Of a stretch of DNA of 5,440 nucleotides, positions 1-5,440 are shown one piece after another. The stretch comes from an uncultured Clostridia bacterium (GTDB lineage: Bacteria; Bacillota; Clostridia; Oscillospirales; Ruminococcaceae). The DNA lies in the NCBI GenBank assembly GCA_944388825.1, contig CALXKG010000082.1, positions 1-5,440 of the forward strand, given 5' to 3'. Made by a program: the position numbers and the translations under genes. How positions within the stretch are numbered: the stretch's first letter is position 1; every line of letters starts with the position of its first letter. A model generated the notes under the pieces. That model saw only the letters and a program-made list of their open reading frames with translations, was not told the origin of the DNA and did not search any database.

Positions 1-722
1 CGCTGATCCAGCATTTAAACGGCCTTTTGAAACCAACCTCCGGGCGGGTATTGCTGAACGGCCGGGACATCTGGGGCGAGGGAAGCGATATCCGGCAGGT
101 CCGGTTTCACGTCGGTCTGGTCTTCCAGTATCCCGAGTATCAGCTGTTTGAAGAGACAGTCTATAAAGATATCGCCTTCGGGCCGAAAAACATGGGGCTG
201 GATGATAAAGAGATCGACAAGCGGGTGCATGAGGCGGCGGCCTTTGCAGGGCTCCCGGAGGAGCTGCTGGATAAGAGCCCTTTTGAACTTTCGGGCGGCC
301 AGAAGCGCCGGGCGGCGATTGCCGGGGTCATCGCGATGGAGCCGGATATTCTGATTTTGGACGAGCCGGCGGCCGGCCTCGACCCCCGGGGCCGCAACAC
401 CATCCTCCAGCAGATCCGGGAGTACCACGCTTTTACCGGCAATACGGTGCTGCTCGTCTCCCACAGCATGGAGGACGTCGCGAACTTTGCCGATAAGATC
501 CTTGTGATGAACAACGCCGAAATATTCGCCTATGATACGGTGGAAAAGGTATTTGCCCGCAGCGAGGAACTGAAAAAGATCCATCTTTCGGTCCCGCAGG
601 TGACAAACGTCTTCCACCGGCTGGCGGCCGACGGCCTACCGGTGCCGGAAAACGTCTATACCGTTCCCTATGCGAAAAAGAAGCTGCTGCGGCTGCTTGG
701 AAAGGAGGGGCAGGATGCTTAA
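1..722 (+). CDS. ecfA2: Energy-coupling factor transporter ATPase EcfA2, 5'-truncated by window edge
   Basis: This is one of the two ABC ATPases that, with EcfA1 and EcfT, power ECF-type vitamin or cofactor importers at the inner face of the membrane. The frame is open from the first base: codons from position 3 read LIQHLNGLLKPTSG, the sequence that directly follows the Walker A motif in this family. The apparent TTG start at 27 is therefore internal, and roughly 40 N-terminal residues including Walker A lie upstream. Visible motifs are the Q-loop (VFQYPEYQLF, Gln at 126-128), the ABC signature LSGGQKRR (288-311), Walker B ILILDEP with the D-loop AAGLD after it (from 348), and the switch His of VSHS (462-464). 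The Q-loop context FQYPEYQLFEETV favours EcfA2 over EcfA1, a judgement from family knowledge. The stop at 720-722 lies inside the start of ecfT. The 239 visible residues match the expected C-terminal portion, with no frameshift. Confidence 0.95.
   Translation, partial: LIQHLNGLLKPTSGRVLLNGRDIWGEGSDIRQVRFHVGLVFQYPEYQLFEETVYKDIAFGPKNMGLDDKEIDKRVHEAAAFAGLPEELLDKSPFELSGGQKRRAAIAGVIAMEPDILILDEPAAGLDPRGRNTILQQIREYHAFTGNTVLLVSHSMEDVANFADKILVMNNAEIFAYDTVEKVFARSEELKKIHLSVPQVTNVFHRLAADGLPVPENVYTVPYAKKKLLRLLGKEGQDA
702..708 (+). promoter_or_regulatory. Shine-Dalgarno site fixing the ecfT start
   Basis: AAGGAGG lies inside the end of ecfA2, 6 bases before the ATG at 715. It selects that ATG over the in-frame ATG at 670, which would add 15 Arg/Cys-rich residues that fit no EcfT N-terminus. 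Confidence 0.85.
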
Positions 723-1542
723 GGATATCACGATCGGCCAGTATTTTCCCGGCCATTCCGCCGTCCACCGGATGGACCCGCGGATGAAGCTGATCCTGAC
801 GGTTTTTTATATTGTCGTCCTGTTCGTCGTCTCCAACCCCTTCGGGTTTATCCCATCGGTGCTGTTCCTGACCTGGGCTTATCTGCTGGCCGGGATCCCG
901 CTGAAGATGATTGCCCGCAGCATCAAGCCGATCCTGCCGGTCATTCTTTTCACCAGTATCCTAAACCTGTTTTTTGTCAGCGGAGAATCGGTCATCTTTG
1001 CGCTTGGCCCGCTGCATATGACCTGGCAGGGGGTCTATACCGCCTTCCGGATGGCGCTGCGTCTGGTGCTCCTGATCGCCGGGACCTCTCTGATGACTTA
1101 TACCACTTCGCCCATCGCCCTGACCGATGCGATCGAGCAGCTGCTCCGCCCGCTCAAGGCGGTGCACTTTCCGGTGCATGAGCTGGCGATGATGATGTCG
1201 ATCGCCCTGCGGTTTATCCCGACGCTGGTCGAGGAGACGGACAAGATCATGTCCGCCCAGAAGGCGCGGGGCGCCGATATGGAAAGCGGCGGGCTGATCC
1301 ACCGGGCGAAGGCGCTGGTGCCGGTTCTGATCCCGCTCTTTATCTCGGCCTTCCGCCGGGCGGAAGAACTGGCGCTGGCGATGGAATGCCGCTGCTACCG
1401 GGGCGGGGAAGGCCGTACCCGGCTCAAACAGCTGCGCTATACCCGGCTGGACTTTGTGGGCCTGCTCGCCGCCACGGCTTTTCTGGCAGTTGTGATTGCC
1501 ATCAACCTGATTCCGATGCCGTTTCTGGAATGGCTGATGTAA
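715..1542 (+). CDS. ecfT: Energy-coupling factor transporter transmembrane protein EcfT
   Basis: EcfT is the integral membrane scaffold that couples ATP hydrolysis by EcfA1/EcfA2 to the substrate-binding S-component. From the ATG at 715 the product is 275 residues, close to family length, and opens with the typical LKDITIGQYFPG...HRMDPRMKL. Hydrophobic helices are visible near residues 25-41, 45-63, 70-88 and 112-130, and one near 245-268 at the C-terminus. Between them lie the cytoplasmic coupling helices. The first coupling motif is the canonical Ala-Arg-Gly (184-186, in AQKARGADME). The second reads Cys-Arg-Cys (225-227, in AMECRCYRGGEGRT), so the central Arg is kept but the flanks differ from A-R-G. 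The gene overlaps ecfA2 by 8 bp, implying coupled translation and matched stoichiometry. No S-component gene is in the window, which fits a shared group II ECF module. That class is inferred from context. Confidence 0.95.
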   Translation: MLKDITIGQYFPGHSAVHRMDPRMKLILTVFYIVVLFVVSNPFGFIPSVLFLTWAYLLAGIPLKMIARSIKPILPVILFTSILNLFFVSGESVIFALGPLHMTWQGVYTAFRMALRLVLLIAGTSLMTYTTSPIALTDAIEQLLRPLKAVHFPVHELAMMMSIALRFIPTLVEETDKIMSAQKARGADMESGGLIHRAKALVPVLIPLFISAFRRAEELALAMECRCYRGGEGRTRLKQLRYTRLDFVGLLAATAFLAVVIAINLIPMPFLEWLM

Positions 1543-1546
1543 GGGG
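1541..1546 (+). promoter_or_regulatory. Shine-Dalgarno site favouring a TTG start for truA
   Basis: AAGGGG begins within the ecfT stop codon and lies 8 bases before the TTG at 1555. The competing in-frame GTG at 1546 overlaps this site, leaving no room for a ribosome-binding spacer, so TTG is preferred. Confidence 0.65.
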
Positions 1547-1554
1547 TGGGAAGA

Positions 1555-2352
1555 TTGCGGCGGCTGCTGTTTGAAATGGCCTATCAGGGCGCCCGGTATC
1601 ACGGCTACCAGGTACAGAAAAACGCCCGTTCGGTGGCGGAGACGGTGCAGGATGCGGTGGAAGCGGTCTTCGGCCGCCGGGAAGGGATCACCGGCTGTTC
1701 CCGCACCGACGCCGGCGTCCATGCGGCCCAGTATTTTTTCCATATGGACACCGAAAGCCGGATCCCGACGGATGCGGCGGTCCGTGCGCTGAATGTGAAC
1801 CTTCCCCGGGATATCGCGATCCTTTCCTGCCGGGAGGTTCCTCCGGACTTCCACGCCCGCTACAGCGTCGTCTGGAAGGAATATACCTATAAAATCTGGA
1901 ATGGCCCGGTTCGCAGCCCTTTTCTTGCCGGGATGGCGCTGATGCACCCTTATCCCCTTGACGCGGGGTTGATGGACCGCTGTGCCCGGGAATTTACCGG
2001 GATCCATGACTTCCGGGGCTTTTGCAGCACCGGCTCGAAAGCCAAGCCGACCCATCTTGACGGCGGGGAATCGACTGTCCGGACGGTCTTTTCGGCGGCG
2101 GTCCGGCGGGAAGGGGAAATGATCCTCTTTACCGTCCGGGGGGACGGTTTTTTATACAACATGGTGCGGATCATGGCTGGCACTTTGCTTTTAACAGGCG
2201 TCGGGAAACTTGCCCCCGGCGATTTGACGGACATCATCGCAAGCGGCGACCGCGCCCGGGCGGGGGTGACGGCCCCGCCGGAAGGGCTGTATCTGACGCG
2301 GGTGTCCTATATTCCCTACGGGCAGCAGAAGGAAGGTGACCCAAACGGCTAA
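1555..2352 (+). CDS. truA: tRNA pseudouridine(38-40) synthase TruA
   Basis: TruA isomerises uridine to pseudouridine at positions 38-40 in the anticodon stem-loop of many tRNAs, in the cytoplasm. From the TTG at 1555 the protein is 265 residues, full length for the family, and begins RRLLFEMAYQGARYHGYQ, matching the usual first strand (F/L-E-x-x-Y-D/Q-G-x-x-Y-x-G). The catalytic Asp is residue 52 in CSRTDAGVHA. Other conserved blocks are EYTYKI (109-114), DFRGF (152-156) leading to STVRTV (173-178), GFLYNMVRIMAG (198-209) and APPEGLYL (240-247). A GTG at 1546 would add three residues but lacks a spaced Shine-Dalgarno site. The loop between DFRGFC and TVRTV (about 157-173) seems longer than the short version I know from other TruA proteins. 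It starts 12 bp after ecfT and overlaps the next gene by 17 bp. Truncation or decay is not apparent. Confidence 0.95.
   Translation: MRRLLFEMAYQGARYHGYQVQKNARSVAETVQDAVEAVFGRREGITGCSRTDAGVHAAQYFFHMDTESRIPTDAAVRALNVNLPRDIAILSCREVPPDFHARYSVVWKEYTYKIWNGPVRSPFLAGMALMHPYPLDAGLMDRCAREFTGIHDFRGFCSTGSKAKPTHLDGGESTVRTVFSAAVRREGEMILFTVRGDGFLYNMVRIMAGTLLLTGVGKLAPGDLTDIIASGDRARAGVTAPPEGLYLTRVSYIPYGQQKEGDPNG
2329..2339 (+). promoter_or_regulatory. Unusually placed Shine-Dalgarno-like stretch at the start of the DUF5711-like gene
   Basis: AAGGAAGGTGA resembles the full anti-Shine-Dalgarno complement AAGGAGGTGA with one extra A, and the putative GTG start (2336-2338) lies inside it. The AAGGA part ends only 2 bases before the GTG. 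No in-frame ATG, GTG or TTG occurs at a normal distance downstream; the ATG at 2359 is out of frame. Initiation here may depend on ribosomes finishing truA at 2352. Confidence 0.4.
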
Positions 2353-3595
2353 ATTTTCATGGCGGGAGCTGGCAGACCGGTTAAAAGGCGAACCGGCCGA
2401 CCGGTATGATTTTGCGGCGTACCGCAAACGGATGAAACGGAAAAAGGTGCGGCGGCTGATCCTGACCGTCCTTTCGCTGACGGTCATTCTGGGCGTATTG
2501 CTCACCGGCATCTACCTTTACCGCAACTACGATATGGACGATCTTGCCCAGAACCTGACCGGACAGCAGGCTGATACCGGCACCGTCCAGAGCGACGGCT
2601 TTCCGGTTTTGTTAAACGGCGAGGTGCCCCAGGACCTGATGACGCTGGACGGTTCGCTGGTGCTCCAGACCGATGACGAGGTGATTTTTGTAAGCAGCGG
2701 CGGCAGCACCCAGCATACCTTTACCCACCGGTACACCAATCCGGTGCTGAAGGCGGGCGGCTCCCGGCTCTTAACCTACGACCGGGGCGGCTACAGCTAC
2801 CGGATCGATTCCAGTTCCGGCCTTCATTACAGCGGACGGACAGAGGCGGCGCTGATCACCGGCGCGATCTCCAGCCGGGGCAGTTACGCGCTGGCTGTGG
2901 CGGAAAACCGTTATGCCGGCAGCGTCATCATGCGCAGCCGCAGCAACGAATGGATCGCCACCTGGAGTTCGCCGGAAGACCAGATCGTCGACCTGGCCTT
3001 TTCAGACAACGGTTCCGAACTGGCGGTTGCCTGCGTCGGGTTTGAAGAAAGCCGGATCGTCAGCAGGGTCTACATCCTGGACGTCAGTTCCGACGCCGAA
3101 GAGGAAAAGGCGGTCATTACCTTCCCGGAGGCGCTGCCGCTGGCGGTTGATTACAAGTCGGACGGCAGCGTCCATATCATCTGCGACACCTTTGTCGGCG
3201 TGATCGAATCAGATTTAAACGCCTATACCGTTGGGTTTTCCAACAGTGCATACCGCTACTGTTTTACTGATTCCGAAACGATCCTTTTGACGACCGATTT
3301 AAGCGCCGTTTCCTTTACCATGACCTGCATCGGCCGGGACGGGGAAAAGACCGACGTCCAGATCAAAGGCGGCGGCAACGATATTGCGGTGGACAGCCGG
3401 GGCGGCATCTATCTGCTGGAAAAGACGTCGATCCAGCGGTTTAACGGCGATTTGCAGCTGCTGGAAGAGATTTCGGTCGACTCGTCGATCTTCTCGATTG
3501 CGGTTTTAAACAACACGCTCTATCTGCTGAGCGATTCGCAGCTGGCCCGCCTGTCCGACCTGGAAGCTGCCCGGGCGGCGGAGATGGAGGGATAA
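2336..3595 (+). CDS. DUF5711-like membrane-anchored beta-propeller-like protein, function unknown
   Basis: The product is about 419 residues from a GTG start. It has a 36-residue cytoplasmic N-terminus ending in a strongly basic cluster (RKRMKRKKVRR, 30-40), one transmembrane helix (about 41-62), a polar linker (63-88), and then an extracytoplasmic region to the end. By the positive-inside rule the topology is N-in, C-out. The outer region has recurring short beta-strand units with a turn such as S/D-x-x-G: AISSRGSYALAVAE (177-190), AFSDNGSELAVACV (221-234), DYKSDGSVHIIC (272-283) and AVDSRGGIYLLE (351-362). This resembles WD40/TolB/PQQ-type propeller blades. I assign DUF5711 from memory of similar clostridial proteins, not from a search. 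No catalytic motif is recognised. The gene overlaps truA by 17 bp and is followed after 3 bp by the CvpA-family gene, suggesting a joint envelope role. The next in-frame ATG (2432) would keep the transmembrane helix but has no ribosome-binding site. Confidence 0.75.
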   Translation: MTQTAKFSWRELADRLKGEPADRYDFAAYRKRMKRKKVRRLILTVLSLTVILGVLLTGIYLYRNYDMDDLAQNLTGQQADTGTVQSDGFPVLLNGEVPQDLMTLDGSLVLQTDDEVIFVSSGGSTQHTFTHRYTNPVLKAGGSRLLTYDRGGYSYRIDSSSGLHYSGRTEAALITGAISSRGSYALAVAENRYAGSVIMRSRSNEWIATWSSPEDQIVDLAFSDNGSELAVACVGFEESRIVSRVYILDVSSDAEEEKAVITFPEALPLAVDYKSDGSVHIICDTFVGVIESDLNAYTVGFSNSAYRYCFTDSETILLTTDLSAVSFTMTCIGRDGEKTDVQIKGGGNDIAVDSRGGIYLLEKTSIQRFNGDLQLLEEISVDSSIFSIAVLNNTLYLLSDSQLARLSDLEAARAAEMEG

Positions 3596-3598
3596 CAA

Positions 3599-4327
3599 AT
3601 GCAAGGGGATTCTATTGTCAGCCTTCTTCTGGACCTGATGGTGGCGCTTATCACCGTCGGGTTCATCTGGTACGGCGTCCGCCGGGGATTCCTGGTTATG
3701 CTGGTCAATACCTGTGGGCGTCTTTTGAGCTGTGTCGTCGCCTATGTCGCCAGCCGGGCGCTTGCGACGACAATATACAACGTGTATATCCATGACCGGC
3801 TGGTCGACTCGATTGCCAGCTCGATTTCCGGGTCGCTGGCGGATTCCGATGCGGCGGTTCAGGTGTCGGTTATCCTGCAGGAACTGCCCGGCTTTTTGCG
3901 GAACATGGTTTACGGGCTGTTTGGGGATGCCGCCGGCGTCAGTGCGGCGGTGGGGGAGACGCTGGATGGCTCGGTCACGGTGATTACCGCGGCGATCGTG
4001 GACCAGGCGGTTTACCCGATCGTTTATCTGGTCTTGCAGTGCCTTCTGTTCCTTCTGCTCTTCACCTGCCTGAAGATCATCATTGGTGCGCTGAGCGAGA
4101 CGCTGCGCAACCTTCGCCGCTGTATCCTGGTCGGGGTGCCGGATATGCTGGCCGGGGCGGCGCTGGGTGCGGTCGAAGGGCTGCTGACGGTGTTTGTCGT
4201 CGTCGTCGTGATCCAGCTGCTGGTTTACTGCAGCGGCGGTCGGATCCCGTTTTTGACCGACGAAGCCATTCAGTCCACCCATATTTTCCGGGTTTTTTAC
4301 AATCTCAGCCCCTTTGTGGACAACTGA
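3599..4327 (+). CDS. CvpA-family integral membrane protein
   Basis: This 242-residue membrane protein is of the CvpA (colicin V production) family, whose molecular function is poorly defined. The ATG at 3599 has a good GGAGGG site (3586-3591) 7 bases upstream, inside the end of the preceding gene. Hydrophobic segments lie at about 7-25, 31-53, 139-163 and 178-211, the last perhaps with a break near Pro181/Gly190. Family-like features are the first helix pair joined by a short basic turn (YGVRRGF, 25-31), a soluble-looking stretch with a helix-breaking region (60-135), the block PDMLAGAALGAVEGLL (181-196), and the C-terminal STHIFRVFYNLSPF (226-239). The region between helices 2 and 3 is longer than in compact proteobacterial CvpA, as is common in Gram-positive homologues. 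That comparison is from memory. Colicin export is not implied here. Tight linkage to the propeller-like gene suggests the two products act together in the membrane. It is probably the last gene of the unit. Confidence 0.85.
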   Translation: MQGDSIVSLLLDLMVALITVGFIWYGVRRGFLVMLVNTCGRLLSCVVAYVASRALATTIYNVYIHDRLVDSIASSISGSLADSDAAVQVSVILQELPGFLRNMVYGLFGDAAGVSAAVGETLDGSVTVITAAIVDQAVYPIVYLVLQCLLFLLLFTCLKIIIGALSETLRNLRRCILVGVPDMLAGAALGAVEGLLTVFVVVVVIQLLVYCSGGRIPFLTDEAIQSTHIFRVFYNLSPFVDN

Positions 4328-4373
4328 TACTGCTGGTTTTTACGAATTGGTTACTTTTTTTTCACGGCTCATG

Positions 4374-4404
4374 TCTACATTATCGGGACGATTTTGCCTA
4401 TAAT
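4374..4404 (+). promoter_or_regulatory. Candidate sigma-A-type promoter for the clp gene
   Basis: A perfect -10 box TATAAT lies at 4399-4404. The best -35 candidate is TCTACA (4374-4379, four of six matches to TTGACA) at a long 19-base spacing. The 17-base position offers only TACATT. A TG lies at 4395-4396, one base further out than in a true extended -10. Transcription would start near 4411 and give a leader of about 54 bases. The -10 is strong and the rest is weak, so help from an activator is possible. Confidence 0.55.
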
Positions 4405-4449
4405 AAAGGATAGTCTCGAAAAATATGCGGTTTTACTCCGTATGCAAGA

Positions 4450-4454
4450 AAGGA
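4450..4454 (+). promoter_or_regulatory. Shine-Dalgarno site for the clp gene
   Basis: AAGGA, within AGAAAGGA, lies 10 bases before the ATG at 4465. The second in-frame ATG at 4471 would be 16 bases away, so 4465 is preferred, although relatives I recall begin at the equivalent of the second Met. Confidence 0.6.
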
Positions 4455-4464
4455 TCAACTCCGG

Positions 4465-5440
<976 letters not shown>

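Larger units (their letters stand above)
1..4327 (+). other. Putative five-gene transcription unit ecfA2-ecfT-truA-DUF5711-like-cvpA
   Basis: Five same-strand genes are joined by an 8-bp overlap, a 12-bp gap, a 17-bp overlap and a 3-bp gap, with no room for promoters or terminators between them. The unit starts upstream of the window, most likely with ecfA1 and possibly ribosomal-protein genes such as rplQ, as in many Firmicutes (inference). It ends before the AT-rich gap after position 4327. Confidence 0.7.
4328..4464 (+). promoter_or_regulatory. Intergenic region and leader upstream of the clp gene
   Basis: This 137-base gap is clearly more AT-rich than its flanks. It holds a T8 tract (4355-4362) with no convincing GC stem before it, so an intrinsic terminator for the upstream unit is not supported. 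It also holds the TATAAT promoter element described separately, a small imperfect hairpin (4424-4444) and the clp ribosome-binding site. I saw no CtsR heptad repeats, no CIRCE inverted repeat and no small ORF with a credible start. Confidence 0.6.

Noticed and set aside
27..29. TTG as a start codon for the first gene
   Set aside because: The frame is open upstream to the window edge and encodes conserved EcfA2 residues (LIQHLNG) before this codon, so it is internal.
15..617. 200-residue open frame on the minus strand
   Set aside because: It is the complement of ecfA2, whose ABC motifs are unambiguous.
670..714. Upstream ATG start for ecfT
   Set aside because: It adds a Cys/Arg-rich leader unlike EcfT, lies deep inside ecfA2, and the strong AAGGAGG site points to the ATG at 715.
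961..2055. Long 364-residue open frame on the minus strand
   Set aside because: It is antisense across ecfT and truA. Its product is rich in Arg, His, Gln and Pro with no recognisable domain, as expected for the shadow of GC-rich coding DNA.
4195..4210. GTC trinucleotide repeat as a possible unstable microsatellite
   Set aside because: It is only about four units, encoding a Val run in a transmembrane helix of the CvpA-family protein. Codon choice explains it.
3506..4282. 258-residue open frame on the minus strand
   Set aside because: It is antisense to the CvpA-family gene, with low-complexity Gln/Arg/Asp-rich content caused by the complement of hydrophobic codons.
4355..4362. T8 tract as a Rho-independent terminator after the CvpA-family gene
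   Set aside because: No GC-rich inverted repeat directly precedes it. Only short pairings with large loops could be drawn.
4328..4464. CtsR or HrcA (CIRCE) operator upstream of the clp gene
   Set aside because: Neither the tandem GGTCAAA-type heptads nor the TTAGCACTC/GAGTGCTAA inverted repeat is present.

Overview
The window looks like ordinary chromosome from a GC-rich member of the Clostridia (Firmicutes). The evidence is the gene order ecfA2-ecfT-truA, purine-rich Shine-Dalgarno sites before most genes, use of GTG and TTG starts, and a zinc-finger Clp ATPase of a type I associate with Lachnospiraceae and Oscillospiraceae relatives. I cannot name the genus. All six genes are on the + strand. 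The first and last are cut by the window edges.

Positions 1-4327 hold five tightly packed genes that read as one transcription unit. They are the C-terminal five-sixths of ecfA2 (ECF transporter ATPase), ecfT (ECF transmembrane coupling subunit), truA (tRNA pseudouridine synthase), a DUF5711-like membrane-anchored beta-propeller protein, and a CvpA-family membrane protein. Junctions are an 8-bp overlap, a 12-bp gap, a 17-bp overlap and a 3-bp gap, so translational coupling is likely. EcfA2 and EcfT, with an EcfA1 presumably just upstream, would energise vitamin or cofactor uptake with interchangeable S-components encoded elsewhere. TruA modifies the tRNA anticodon arm. The last two genes are an envelope pair of unknown function.

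Positions 4328-4464 form the only real intergenic gap. It is AT-rich, has a perfect TATAAT box with only a weak -35, a T8 tract without a convincing stem, and a small imperfect hairpin in the putative leader. No CtsR or CIRCE operator was seen.

Positions 4465-5440 encode the first 325 or so residues of a Clp/Hsp100 ATPase. In place of the usual Clp N-domain it has a CxxC...CxxC zinc finger and a long polar linker, followed by the first AAA+ module. The rest lies beyond the window.

I see no mobile element, CRISPR array, tRNA, rRNA or clear sign of horizontal transfer. The least understood part is the DUF5711-like/CvpA pair inserted after truA, where many Firmicutes have rplM-rpsI.
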